From positions 1-20,322 of the forward strand of contig CAKRON010000044.1 in the NCBI GenBank assembly GCA_934373455.1: a stretch of 20,322 nucleotides of DNA, written 5' to 3'. Position 1 is the first letter of the stretch. Each line of letters begins with the position of its first letter. The DNA is from an uncultured Marvinbryantia sp. (GTDB lineage Bacteria; Bacillota; Clostridia; Lachnospirales; Lachnospiraceae). The position numbers and the translations under genes were made by a program. This document shows positions 1 through 8,824 of the stretch, piece after piece. A model generated the notes under the pieces. It was not told the DNA's origin, did not search any database, and saw only the letters and a list, made by a program, of their open reading frames with translations.

Positions 1-44
1 GTGTTTGGAAAATGAACGGAAACACTTGATTTTACTGACTTTCT

Positions 45-1766
45 TCAATGTAACCTTATTATAACGTCCTCCCCATACCCCACACTTGCATTCGGCCATT
101 GTCGATAGCCTGGCAATTTCTGTGCTCCTCGCTGCAGATATGCTCTTATCTTTTCCCCATACAGGTATGGATCATTTCCGTTAACAATTCCCCATTCCAT
201 CAGTAACGCCGCGCCTCCGGATACAAACGGTGCAGCAAAAGAGGTGCCTGTCACAGAAGTATATCCTCCGCCGGCTGCTGCTGTTTGAACGTCTACTCCC
301 GGGGCAGCCAAATCAGGTTTGACCTGTGGTATTGACAGCAATGGTGATTTCTCTGGCGCATATCCTCTTCCGGAAAAGGGGGCATAAATCTGACTCCTGG
401 AATCATAGGCTCCCACTGAAATGACTTTTCTGGCTGTAGATGGAATCGTCAACGTATTTTCCGTAATCGGACGATAAAATCTGGTTGCCGGATTCAGACT
501 TTCGGAAGGTGGAAGCCATAATTCTGCCTTTCCTTCTGTCACATTTCGGGACTGCAAAATCAGCGTCCAGATACCGGATGTTATGTAACTTTTTACCGGT
601 ATAAAATCAAAAAATATCTCTTGGGAAATCATAAAGGGGGATGGTTTTCCATAATAAATCAGTAAATCTACCCCCGCTATCCGATATCTCTGCGGTCCAA
701 GATTCTCATATAGTGGTCCGATCTGGGTACCATCCGGTGCGCGAAGGTAAATATCCATCTGATCTACATAATTTTTCCACAGCTGAATATTCAAACCTGT
801 TTCCCCAGCTGCTACTGCGAACTGGATTTCTTGCGTTTCACCTTCCTGAAGCATCGCAGATGTATGTCCTGCAGCATTTCCTTCATTTCCGGTTCCTGCC
901 ACAATCACCATCTTCCAGCGCCCTATCATTTCATCCAGATACTGTTCCAGAAGTCCTGTGCCATTATGTGGTCCATATACCGTTCCAAAACTGAGATTGA
1001 TCACCAATGGCATCTGTACTTCCAATGCTTTTCGATAAGCATATTCTACCGCCATCATCAGTTCTGTGGTTTTGGGGAAAGAGTCCGGCGCCGGATTTCC
1101 CAGTTTCACAACTAATAGCTGAGACTGCGGCGCCACGCCGCTATTTCCTGCCACAATCGCTGCTACAGCTGTTCCATGCCCGCTAAGATCTCTGATCAAT
1201 TGTTCTCTTTCCCTCAGTGCTTTATCGATCTCCTCCCGGCTGTACTCTGTCCCGAGAGTAAATCCTTCCGGCGGATTCCCTGTACCGGTCTGATCCCAGA
1301 TTGACAATATTCGCGTACTGCCATCTGGATTTTGAAATTCTGGATGCGTATAATCAATGCCTGAATCCAATACAGCAATCAGAACACCTTTTCCAAATAA
1401 AGAAAAACCGAAACCGGTCTGTAATGGTTCCATACAAGAAGCAATTTTTCCTTGCTCCGTGGCAAAATACAACCGTTTCGGTTTCTCGATATATTCTACA
1501 AATGGATCTTTGCTCAGTGCATCGATTGCTTCTTTCGTTCCACGGGCAATTCCGTACCCGCCAGACAGCCAGGTCACTGACAATCCCTGTATTTTCGCCA
1601 GCCTCTGATCAGCTGAATCTTTTTTATCTCCTGCATATCGCACAATCACTTCCCACTGTCGATTTGTCCTGTCATATCCCACATCCAGTTCCAGGGATTT
1701 TTCCAGCTCTCTTTCAGTGGCATCGAATGCCAGATTCAACTGCGTATCCAGTACCTGATTCTTCAT
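45..1766 (-). CDS. Csp-like subtilisin family (S8) serine protease
   Basis: Serine endopeptidase of the subtilase clan, 573 residues. The triad appears intact: Asp134 in AVLDSGID, His197 in SGHGTAVAAI, Ser509 in GTSFAAP, with oxyanion Asn294 in GTGNEGN. Residues about 30-100 look like an I9-type prodomain ending in VEYIEKPKRLYF, a junction I associate with Clostridia Csp proteases. Residues about 305-440 between the oxyanion Asn and the Ser block are beta-rich, fitting the jelly-roll insertion of that family. There is no N-terminal signal peptide, so it probably acts inside the cell or spore. Csp proteases process spore germination enzymes, but many Lachnospiraceae carry several paralogues of unknown role, and no cortex hydrolase or other csp gene is adjacent. 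It starts 56 bp after the hybrid kinase gene with only a weak ribosome binding site (GGGA), so co-transcription is possible but unproven. The fold is certain; the substrate is unknown. Confidence 0.93.
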   Translation of the reverse strand: MKNQVLDTQLNLAFDATERELEKSLELDVGYDRTNRQWEVIVRYAGDKKDSADQRLAKIQGLSVTWLSGGYGIARGTKEAIDALSKDPFVEYIEKPKRLYFATEQGKIASCMEPLQTGFGFSLFGKGVLIAVLDSGIDYTHPEFQNPDGSTRILSIWDQTGTGNPPEGFTLGTEYSREEIDKALREREQLIRDLSGHGTAVAAIVAGNSGVAPQSQLLVVKLGNPAPDSFPKTTELMMAVEYAYRKALEVQMPLVINLSFGTVYGPHNGTGLLEQYLDEMIGRWKMVIVAGTGNEGNAAGHTSAMLQEGETQEIQFAVAAGETGLNIQLWKNYVDQMDIYLRAPDGTQIGPLYENLGPQRYRIAGVDLLIYYGKPSPFMISQEIFFDFIPVKSYITSGIWTLILQSRNVTEGKAELWLPPSESLNPATRFYRPITENTLTIPSTARKVISVGAYDSRSQIYAPFSGRGYAPEKSPLLSIPQVKPDLAAPGVDVQTAAAGGGYTSVTGTSFAAPFVSGGAALLMEWGIVNGNDPYLYGEKIRAYLQRGAQKLPGYRQWPNASVGYGEDVIIRLH

Positions 1767-1822
1767 GCTATCCCGTTCTGAAGCCTTTTTCTCATTATAT
1801 GCATATACGCTAAATGTGAATC

Positions 1823-4800
1823 TTATTCAGTCAGTCTGATTCTCTTTCTCTGCTCCATGATACGTTTTACCAGCATATCCGCATTCACCGGCTTTGCGAT
1901 ATGATCGTCCATTCCTGCGTCTTTGCATTTTTTTATGCTTTCAAGAGAAGCCTGTGCAGTCATTGCTATGATCGGTGTATGTCTGTCATACTGGTTTTCC
2001 CAGTTCCGAATCTGGCGTGTCGCTTCCACCCCATCCATAACCGGCATCATCACATCCATCAGGATCACATCAAACGTGCCCGGTTCTGACGCCTTGACTT
2101 CATCTACCGCTTCCTGTCCATTCCACGCCTGCGTCACCTGCGCACCCTTTTCTTCCAGATAAAATTGCGCAATCTCCATATTGATTTCATTGTCTTCCAC
2201 CAATAGCACATGCACTCCGTTCAGGCTCAGTTCCACTTCTGAATCAGCTGTTTTCGGCAATTCTGCTGTCTGACCTTCCGGATTGATCTGGAACGGCAGT
2301 CGAAAACAAATCGTGGTTCCCACATCTTTTACGCTAGATGCTTCAATTGTTCCTCCCATCATAGCAATCAATCTGCTCACAATGGACATTCCAAGACCTG
2401 TTCCTTTATATCGCGTCCGCGCTCCGGACTGCTCCTGTGTAAATGGTTTAAACAATTGATTTTTCACATATTCTTCACTCATGCCGATTCCCGTATCCGT
2501 AATTTTAAACTCAAACCAGCCAATGGTTCCATCACAAGATAATTCCCTTGCATATGTATCAATACTGCCACCCGGCTTGTTATATTTGATTGCATTACTA
2601 AACAGATTCAGCATAATCTGGCGCAAGTGCAGTGGACTTCCAATCAATTCCGTATGCGCGATGTTTTCTCTGTGCATTCGATACGTAATATTACTCTGTA
2701 TCAGCTGTGCATTCACAAGGGAAGATACATCATCAATCAGCCGCTCCAGCGTGAACGGAATCTGCTCCAGTACAGCCTGATCTGACTCCAGTTTACTCAT
2801 ATCCAGAACATCATTGATCAATTCCTGCAAATGTCTGGCTGAAAGCTGTATCTTATCCAGACATTCCTCCAGCTTCAACGGATCATTTCGATACTTGCGT
2901 GTGATGTCTACCATTCCCATGATCCCGTTGATCGGTGTACGAATATCATGGCTCATACAATTCAGAAATTCCGTTTTTGCCCTGCTGGCAGAATCCGCTT
3001 CCTCAAAAGCTGACTGCAGCCGTTCTTTTTCTTTCTGCTCTTTCTCATGAAATGCAGATATATTGCGGAACAGTATGACGCCATGCACAACTACCCTGGT
3101 CTTCTGAATACGACTGTCATACCAGGTATTTTTCATCATCAGTATGGTCTTCTGAATCCATAGCATTACGCCGTTTTTTCCACATTCACAGTATTCAGCC
3201 GTTACCTGTTTCGCTCCGTCTTCAAAACGTCCAATCAGCTTCTGGCTGGTGTCCATCAGTCTGTAATTTTCCTGCGTTTCTTCCGTCACAAACTGTCTCC
3301 GTTCCCTGCAATAACCGCTATAGGAACAAGGAGTCTCTACCACCACCTCGATACCGTGATCTTCTGAATGGAAAAAAACACCTTCTATCAAATCTTCCGT
3401 CAGATTTACTGTGTAGACTGCTTCCGCAGTTTCCAGAAGTGCATCCACATAATTATCATTCTCCAGAATCGAATGCTTCAGCTGATCGTAGTACTGCGTC
3501 AACTGCAGTTTTTCATTGGATGCCGCATCACGGGTATCATGAAATACCTCAAATCCCAGAATGAAATGATGCAGTCTTCCGTCTTCTGTCGCATTATAAA
3601 ACAATATCGTCAGTCGACCGCGCTGAGCCTGCGCGCCTTCTCGTTTTTCTGTTACATAATCCATCTCCAGCTTTCTGTTATCGATATCTAAGTGTTCTTT
3701 TAAATAACCGAGCTGGAGTTTGTTCCAGAATTCCCGATGATTCTCACGATTGGACAATTCCTGTACAATCTGCTCTACTGCTCCGGAATAATTTCCATCT
3801 TCTGCCAGAAAAAAAGCAGAACTGGCACGCAGTACCCTGTATTCATCCAGAAGCGCATCACAATAAATACAGTCTGCAAACTGATAACCATCTGTACCAA
3901 TGTCATCCAGAAGCTGTAAATTCTGTCTCTGCATTTCTGCTGCCTCTTCCATCTTGGCACGATTCTTGTCCACATACATATTTTTATCTGCCAGACAGAA
4001 CAGTTCCCGCATGGAAGCACCTTCAAAATCACCGGACAACGCATAGCCTACTGCATAACTAATCGGTAACTCCGGATGTTTTTCTGAATACTCTGTAATC
4101 TCTTTTCGGATATGTCTCAGGCATTCTTCTGTCTCTTCTCTGCTCATACCATAGAGAATCGCCAGGAACTCATCTCCGCCATCACGTCCTACAAAATGCT
4201 GACTCGGAACAGACTGACGCAGCTGCTCCGCAAAAGAACGAATATATTCATCCCCTTTGTCATGTCCCAGATTATTATTAATCGTGCGTAAATTATTCAA
4301 GTCGAATACACAGACTGATACCGGTTCATTTATCGGCACCGGATTCTGTGCGCTCAATAATTCTTCGCATTTATTCTTATTTGGCAGTCCGGTTGCACTA
4401 TCCAGATATACTTTCTTTTTCAATACAGCATTCTGTGCTGCATACCGCAAAGCTTTCACCAGTTCCCATCCGATAATCACCAACAGACAAATAATATCTG
4501 CCACTACTACACGTTCCAGATTACTTAAAGCCGTTGCTTTTCTCTGAGAATATTGCTCTGCCAGACCGGTTGCCTGGTCACAGGTATTAAAAAACGCATC
4601 ACTTTTTTCTATAATCTTTGTATTTTCATATCCATATGTTCTTACGGCTTGAATCTCGTCTTTCAGATCTTCAAACTGTCCGTCCAGCTCTGTCATCTTA
4701 TTCTGAAAATCTTTGTCTTTTAAACACACCAGTTTTAACTCACTGCTGCCATAACGAAGTCCATCTATAAATGCGTCGATATCCCCGATCATATCCGCCT

Positions 4801-5008
4801 GCATCTGTCCTGCATTTTCCAGCTTTATAACTCGCTGTGTCGTTCCACGTACCAGACCGGCATAATTTACCACTCTGGCTGTTCCCTGGATCTCTCCTAC
4901 CAGAGACATAACACTCAAAAATAATATAATCAATATAACGGTCAGCACCATCAGACCGACACGTGATATATAAGTCAGTTTATTTCTCATCTTATTTTCT
5001 TTTAACAC
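1823..5008 (-). CDS. Membrane GGDEF / hybrid histidine kinase with receiver domain
   Basis: A 1061-residue sensor protein. TM1 lies at about 15-37 and TM2 at about 168-187, enclosing a roughly 130-residue, mostly helical extracellular region. A GGDEF domain follows (about 200-350): FDLNNL with Asp236, then GRDGGDEF with GGDEF at 277-281. There is no RxxD inhibitory site just upstream. Residues about 360-650 resemble a divergent sensor/PAS-like linker. A HisKA domain has His687 in MSHDIRTPING, followed by HATPase_c (NAIKYN about 805-810, DTGIGM about 838-843, GTGLGMSIV about 869-877). A C-terminal receiver has phospho-acceptor Asp985 in LMDVMMP. It could therefore both make cyclic di-GMP and run a phosphorelay; no HPt or output domain is present, so the partner is elsewhere. 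The GTG start at 5008 overlaps the cdd stop by 7 bp and sits 4 bp after GGAGG. The ATG at 4990 is an alternative but has no good ribosome binding site. Confidence 0.93.
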   Translation of the reverse strand: MLKENKMRNKLTYISRVGLMVLTVILIILFLSVMSLVGEIQGTARVVNYAGLVRGTTQRVIKLENAGQMQADMIGDIDAFIDGLRYGSSELKLVCLKDKDFQNKMTELDGQFEDLKDEIQAVRTYGYENTKIIEKSDAFFNTCDQATGLAEQYSQRKATALSNLERVVVADIICLLVIIGWELVKALRYAAQNAVLKKKVYLDSATGLPNKNKCEELLSAQNPVPINEPVSVCVFDLNNLRTINNNLGHDKGDEYIRSFAEQLRQSVPSQHFVGRDGGDEFLAILYGMSREETEECLRHIRKEITEYSEKHPELPISYAVGYALSGDFEGASMRELFCLADKNMYVDKNRAKMEEAAEMQRQNLQLLDDIGTDGYQFADCIYCDALLDEYRVLRASSAFFLAEDGNYSGAVEQIVQELSNRENHREFWNKLQLGYLKEHLDIDNRKLEMDYVTEKREGAQAQRGRLTILFYNATEDGRLHHFILGFEVFHDTRDAASNEKLQLTQYYDQLKHSILENDNYVDALLETAEAVYTVNLTEDLIEGVFFHSEDHGIEVVVETPCSYSGYCRERRQFVTEETQENYRLMDTSQKLIGRFEDGAKQVTAEYCECGKNGVMLWIQKTILMMKNTWYDSRIQKTRVVVHGVILFRNISAFHEKEQKEKERLQSAFEEADSASRAKTEFLNCMSHDIRTPINGIMGMVDITRKYRNDPLKLEECLDKIQLSARHLQELINDVLDMSKLESDQAVLEQIPFTLERLIDDVSSLVNAQLIQSNITYRMHRENIAHTELIGSPLHLRQIMLNLFSNAIKYNKPGGSIDTYARELSCDGTIGWFEFKITDTGIGMSEEYVKNQLFKPFTQEQSGARTRYKGTGLGMSIVSRLIAMMGGTIEASSVKDVGTTICFRLPFQINPEGQTAELPKTADSEVELSLNGVHVLLVEDNEINMEIAQFYLEEKGAQVTQAWNGQEAVDEVKASEPGTFDVILMDVMMPVMDGVEATRQIRNWENQYDRHTPIIAMTAQASLESIKKCKDAGMDDHIAKPVNADMLVKRIMEQRKRIRLTE

Positions 5009-5445
5009 AAATCCTCCGGTCCAAATCCCAGCGGCAGCAACTCTTTTAATTTGTAAATGCGATAATCCGTCTCAGATTTGGCCAGAATAATCTGAAATGT
5101 TTCCGGATCACAGAATTCCTGCAGTACCTGTCTGCATACTCCACATGGAGGACAGTAGTCACCCTCTCCTTTTCGCACAAACATTCTGTTACCCACAATT
5201 GCAATCGCATCAAATTCCATGGCTCCATCCGTTATCGCCGTGAAAACCGCTGTACGTTCCGCACAGTTGGTAGGTGTATACGCCGCATTCTCAATATTAC
5301 ATCCCTGATATATTTTTCCACATCTGGAGAGAAGCGCTGCTCCCACCGTAAACTTTGAATATGGCACGTAGGCCTTTGTCTGTGCATCAAATGCCTGTCG
5401 AATCAGTTCTTCTATCATCTCTTTCTCTAATTTTTTTGCATCCAT
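5002..5445 (-). CDS. cdd: Cytidine deaminase
   Basis: Hydrolytic deamination of cytidine/deoxycytidine to uridine/deoxyuridine in pyrimidine salvage; cytosolic, usually a homotetramer. The length, 147 residues, is near that of the short tetrameric class (about 130-140). The zinc site is complete: Cys61 and catalytic Glu63 in NCAERTAVF, and Cys101/Cys104 in PPCGVCRQVL. The substrate-binding NIENAAY block is at about 50-56 and YSKFTVGAA at about 29-37. It lies downstream of a cytidylate-kinase-like gene but is separated from it by a hairpin terminator. Its ribosome binding site is poor (GGACGA). It overlaps the hybrid kinase start by 7 bp, so the two are probably translationally coupled. A mechanistic link between deaminase and signalling kinase is not obvious. 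Confidence 0.95.
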   Translation of the reverse strand: MDAKKLEKEMIEELIRQAFDAQTKAYVPYSKFTVGAALLSRCGKIYQGCNIENAAYTPTNCAERTAVFTAITDGAMEFDAIAIVGNRMFVRKGEGDYCPPCGVCRQVLQEFCDPETFQIILAKSETDYRIYKLKELLPLGFGPEDLC

Positions 5446-5476
5446 TTTATCGTCCTATATCCTTTCGCACCATCCT

Positions 5477-5513
5477 AAAAAACAGATTGGCACAGTACAT
5501 ACCAATCTGTTTT
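5477..5513 (-). terminator. Rho-independent terminator after the cytidylate-kinase-like gene
   Basis: A perfect 12-bp stem (AAAACAGATTGG at 5479-5490 with its complement at 5502-5513) and an 11-nt loop. On the minus strand the stem runs into six T's (5482-5477). It separates the kinase-like gene from cdd. The other strand also has a short T-run, so some bidirectional function is possible. Confidence 0.8.
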
Positions 5514-5522
5514 CTGATTTCT

Positions 5523-6146
5523 TTACTTGAATCTTACTTCAATATATTTTTCAATTGCTTCTACACAGCCATCAAATCCCAGCTTACTGCTGTCCAGACA
5601 CAAGTCATAATTTCTTGCATCGTTCCATTCATGACCGGTATGATAACGATAATAGTCTCCACGAAACTTATCCGTTCTGGCAATAAACTTTGACAAATCT
5701 CCCACATTCTTGGCAGTACGTTCTCTTGCCTGCTCCAGACAATAATCTTCCGGTGCATGTACGAACACACTGACCACATTTGCCTTATCTCTCAAAACAA
5801 AATCTGCACAGCGTCCAATGAATACCCGAGATCCCTGGTCAGCCAGCTCACGCATCACTTTTGCCTGATAATTAAACAAATTCTGTGGTGATGTAAAATC
5901 CGGACTGGATGGTGGTATCAAATCTCCGATATTGTAGATCTTCTTGGAAATACCAAACAGATTACCACTCTTTAATCTTTCATCTACTTCTCCAAACAAT
6001 GCTTCGTTAATGCCGCTGTCATCTGCCGCCATTCTCAAGATATCTCTCTCATGACACGGGATACCATGCTTTTGTGCATACATCTGACCGATTGTCTTGC
6101 CACCACTTCCATACTGTCTTGCAATCGTAACTACAATATCTTTCAT
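5523..6146 (-). CDS. Cytidylate kinase-like P-loop protein
   Basis: A 207-residue nucleotide kinase-fold protein of the cytidylate-kinase-like family (AAA_26 type), distinct from classical Cmk. The P-loop is YGSGGKTIG, with Lys17, near the N-terminus. FIGRCADFVLRD at about residues 109-120 and the block RGDYYRYHTGHEWNDARNYDL in the C-terminal third are the features I recognise as typical of this family. The expected reaction is phosphate transfer from ATP to CMP/dCMP, but many members are biochemically uncharacterised, so substrate is inferred from the family name only. The start is supported by AGGAGG 8 bp upstream of the ATG. An extended -10 promoter precedes it and a terminator follows, so it looks monocistronic. 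Confidence 0.85.
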   Translation of the reverse strand: MKDIVVTIARQYGSGGKTIGQMYAQKHGIPCHERDILRMAADDSGINEALFGEVDERLKSGNLFGISKKIYNIGDLIPPSSPDFTSPQNLFNYQAKVMRELADQGSRVFIGRCADFVLRDKANVVSVFVHAPEDYCLEQARERTAKNVGDLSKFIARTDKFRGDYYRYHTGHEWNDARNYDLCLDSSKLGFDGCVEAIEKYIEVRFK

Positions 6147-6176
6147 AGGATCGCCTCCTTAAGATTCTTTGATTTC

Positions 6177-6185
6177 ATTTTATCA
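6177..6185 (-). promoter_or_regulatory. Extended -10 promoter for the cytidylate-kinase-like gene
   Basis: On the minus strand TGATAAAAT reads as TG-N-TAAAAT, an extended -10 element. It is about 30 bp upstream of the ATG and just upstream of the AGGAGG site. No good -35 is visible; a T-rich tract lies there. Confidence 0.4.
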
Positions 6186-6232
6186 CAGGAAACCTTTAAA
6201 AAAAAGTGAAACTGAAAATTTCTTCTTACTTC

Positions 6233-6943
6233 CTACTCACCCAGATATGCTTTTTTGATGGAGTCATCATTAAGCAGATCTTTTGCATTGCCATCCAGGG
6301 AGATCTTGCCTGTTTCCAGAACGTAAGCACGATCTGCAATCGACAAAGCTTTTTTTGCATTCTGTTCTACCAGCAGTACGGTCGTTCCACTGGCACTGAC
6401 ACTTTGAATGATATCAAAAATTTCATTTACAAGAATCGGGGAAAGTCCCATAGATGGTTCATCCATCAAAATAATTCTTGGTTTACTCATCAGTGCGCGT
6501 CCCATAGCCAGCATCTGCTGTTCACCACCTGACAGCGTACCTGCCATCTGATTCTTACGTTCTTCCAGTCGAGGGAAACGCTTATATACCATTTCCAAAG
6601 ATTCTTCGATCTCATTCTTGTCAGATCTCGTATAAGCTCCCATCTTCAGATTCTGATATACAGAAAGCTGTGCAAACACACGTCGTCCTTCCGGCACATG
6701 AGCCATACCAAGTTCTACAATCTTATGTGCAGGCGTCTTGGTAATGTCCTTTCCTTCAAAGACTACTTCTCCGCCTTTTGGTGCAAGTAACCCTGTGATT
6801 GTATGAAGAATCGTCGTCTTTCCGGCACCATTCGCACCAATCAGGGCGATGATCTCTCCTTCATTTACATGAAAGGATACTCCCTTGATTGCATGGATCA
6901 TTCCGTAATATACCTGTAAGTCTTTTACTTCCAGCATTGCCAT
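6233..6943 (-). CDS. livF: Branched-chain amino acid ABC transporter ATP-binding protein LivF
   Basis: Cytoplasmic ATPase of the leucine/isoleucine/valine importer; pairs with LivG on the LivHM membrane core. It has 236 residues, normal for LivF. Walker A is GANGAGKTT (about 36-44), the Q-loop/VPEGRRVF block typical of LivF is at about 83-90, the ABC signature LSGGEQQ is at 137-143, and Walker B IILMDEP with catalytic Glu is at 157-163. I place the start at 6943 (MAMLEVKDLQ) because AGGAGG sits 9 bp upstream; an upstream in-frame ATG at 6967 overlaps livG and has no ribosome binding site. It is the last gene of livKHMGF. Downstream there is a T-tract (about 6197-6204 on the minus strand) but only a weak hairpin. 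Confidence 0.96.
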   Translation of the reverse strand: MAMLEVKDLQVYYGMIHAIKGVSFHVNEGEIIALIGANGAGKTTILHTITGLLAPKGGEVVFEGKDITKTPAHKIVELGMAHVPEGRRVFAQLSVYQNLKMGAYTRSDKNEIEESLEMVYKRFPRLEERKNQMAGTLSGGEQQMLAMGRALMSKPRIILMDEPSMGLSPILVNEIFDIIQSVSASGTTVLLVEQNAKKALSIADRAYVLETGKISLDGNAKDLLNDDSIKKAYLGE

Positions 6944-6956
6944 TCTCTCAATCCTC

Positions 6957-7715
6957 CTATTCCCCAAGATATGCGGTAATTACCTGAGGGTTATTCAGTA
7001 CTTCTGTCGTCGTGCCTTCTGCCAGAACTTCGCCGAAGTTCAGCATCGTCAGCTTTTCACAAATACCTGAAACCAGCTTCATATCATGTTCAATCAGAAG
7101 AATGGTCATATCAAAATGATCTCTTACAAATCGAATCATATCCATCAGTTCCCCTGTTTCCTTCGGGTTCATACCAGCTGCCGGTTCATCCAAAAGAAGG
7201 AGCTTCGGATCTGTTGCCAGCGCACGTGCGATCTCCAGTCTTCTCTGTTTACCGTATGGAAGATTGGAAGCATTTGTCTCTGCCATATCAGCCAGATCAA
7301 ATACTTTCAGAAGTTCCATGGCTTTCTCATTCATAAGTGCTTCTTCTTTTTTATATTTTGGTGTATGGAAAATACCTGCCAGTGCAGAATATTCATGATG
7401 GTTATGCATTCCAGCCTTAACATTATCCAGAACTGTCATGTTGGAAAACAGTCGAATATTCTGGAAAGTACGCGCAATACCAGCTTTGCTAATCTCGATA
7501 TTCTTCTCACCTGTAATATCTTTTCCATCCAGAACAATGCTACCTGTATCCGGCTTATAAACACCGGTCAGCATATTAAAAACCGTCGTCTTTCCGGCAC
7601 CATTTGGGCCAATCAATCCATACAGCTGATTTTTCTCAATTGATATATGAAATCCATTTACGGCACGCAGACCGCCAAAGGAGATTCCCAGATTTTTCAC
7701 TTCCAGCATTGCCAT
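6957..7715 (-). CDS. livG: Branched-chain amino acid ABC transporter ATP-binding protein LivG
   Basis: Second ATPase of the branched-chain amino acid importer; 252 residues from the preferred start. Walker A GPNGAGKTT is at about 36-44, the Q-loop region ARTFQNIRLF typical of LivG at about 81-90, the divergent signature LPYGKQRRLEIARAL near 152-166, and Walker B LLLLDEP with Glu177 near 172-178. The start at 7715 (MAMLEVKNLG) is fixed by GGAGGAGG at 7725-7732, which overlaps the last codons of livM. An ATG at 7760 would extend the protein into livM without a ribosome binding site. The gene follows livM by 4 bp and precedes livF by 13 bp, so tight translational coupling is expected. Confidence 0.96.
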   Translation of the reverse strand: MAMLEVKNLGISFGGLRAVNGFHISIEKNQLYGLIGPNGAGKTTVFNMLTGVYKPDTGSIVLDGKDITGEKNIEISKAGIARTFQNIRLFSNMTVLDNVKAGMHNHHEYSALAGIFHTPKYKKEEALMNEKAMELLKVFDLADMAETNASNLPYGKQRRLEIARALATDPKLLLLDEPAAGMNPKETGELMDMIRFVRDHFDMTILLIEHDMKLVSGICEKLTMLNFGEVLAEGTTTEVLNNPQVITAYLGE

Positions 7716-7719
7716 AACT

Positions 7720-8811
7720 TTACGCCTCCTCCTTTGCGTTTTTATGGAATACACGTTCACGCCACTCGATCATCTTCGGACTCCAGCTAAAGAGCATAAT
7801 CACGATCAGCACAATCGCATATACCAGCATACGGTTGTCGCTTAAGAACTGCAGTACCACATTGTTGCCAAGCATCTGCATCTTTCTCAGGAAGTAATCC
7901 AATACCAGATTCAGAACGATTGGTGCAATCACAGATCCTCTGATATTACCAATACCGCCAAGTACCACATATACCAGAATCATGATAGACATGTTATAAC
8001 CAAAGTTCTTTGGTGTGGCACTTAAAGTAGACAGGTTGTGAGCATACAGTGCTCCTCCGATACCTGCCAGACCTGCTGACACAGAAAATGCCATCAATTT
8101 GTATTTTGTAATGTTAATACCAATGGATTCCGCTGCAATACGATTATCTCGAATAGACTGTATCGCACGTCCGTCTCTGGAATCCACCAAACGTAATACG
8201 ATAAATAATGTAATCAGCACCAGAATAACGCCAATTATAAAAGTAGAATTCTTTGGAATACCAGTGATACCCTGTGGTCCATTTACGATAACCTGTCCAC
8301 CAGGTTCCATGCCAAGAGAAATTGCATCTTTCATGGAAAAATGGAATCCATTACTATCTCTTCCGATATACAGTACGTTCACCAGATTCTTAATAATCTC
8401 GCCAAAGGCCAGGGTCACGATTGCCAGATAGTCGCCCTTCAGTCGAAGTACCGGAATACCAATCAGAATACCGAAAACAGCCGCCACAATTGCGCCGATG
8501 ATCAGTGCTAAGATAAAGCGAATCAGACTGTTAGTAATGGTATTTTCCATACATTTTGTAAAGAATACACTGCTGAATGCACCCACGCACATAAAACCTG
8601 CATGTCCAAGACTCAATTCTCCCAAAATACCTACCACCAGGTTCAGTGAAACTGCAAGGATTACATAGTAACAAAACGGGATCAGAAGTCCGGATAATGA
8701 ACTGGACATATGTCCTGTGGCAGACAGAATCTGCATAATCAGGAAGCCGATGATTACAATACCATATGTAATCGCATTGCTTTTTGCTTTTTTTGTCATC
8801 ATATTTTTCAT
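7720..8811 (-). CDS. livM: Branched-chain amino acid ABC transporter permease LivM
   Basis: Integral membrane permease pairing with LivH to form the translocation channel. It has 363 residues with many hydrophobic segments beginning at about residue 15 (ITYGIVIIGFLIMQIL). Family marks include LVVGILGELSLGHAGFMCVGAF (about 59-80) and LKGDYLAIVTLAFGEI (about 124-139), the latter being the conserved EAA-like coupling region. The RALQSIRDNRIAAESIGIN-type motif is present (GRAIQSIRDNRIAAESIGIN). The ATG at 8811 has GGAGG 8 bp upstream. The gene begins 13 bp after livH and ends 4 bp before livG. Nothing unusual is seen. Confidence 0.96.
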   Translation of the reverse strand: MKNMMTKKAKSNAITYGIVIIGFLIMQILSATGHMSSSLSGLLIPFCYYVILAVSLNLVVGILGELSLGHAGFMCVGAFSSVFFTKCMENTITNSLIRFILALIIGAIVAAVFGILIGIPVLRLKGDYLAIVTLAFGEIIKNLVNVLYIGRDSNGFHFSMKDAISLGMEPGGQVIVNGPQGITGIPKNSTFIIGVILVLITLFIVLRLVDSRDGRAIQSIRDNRIAAESIGINITKYKLMAFSVSAGLAGIGGALYAHNLSTLSATPKNFGYNMSIMILVYVVLGGIGNIRGSVIAPIVLNLVLDYFLRKMQMLGNNVVLQFLSDNRMLVYAIVLIVIMLFSWSPKMIEWRERVFHKNAKEEA

Positions 8812-8824
8812 GCTCCCTGCCTCC

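Noticed and set aside
1..25. GTGTTT/AAACAC inverted repeat after the S8 protease stop
   Set aside because: Only 6 bp, with a 13-nt loop, and the window edge hides the sequence beyond it, so a terminator cannot be supported.
1794..1799. TATAAT on the minus strand upstream of the S8 protease gene, a possible -10
   Set aside because: No usable -35 at 16-18 bp and no properly spaced TG extension; a chance match in A/T-rich spacer is likely.
6197..6230. T-tract after livF as a terminator
   Set aside because: The tract is present but the preceding hairpin has only about four A/T pairs; too weak to call.
7086..7643. Plus-strand 185-codon reading frame inside livG
   Set aside because: It is antisense to a well-conserved ATPase gene, with low-complexity Phe/Ile/His/Cys-rich translation; a shadow frame.
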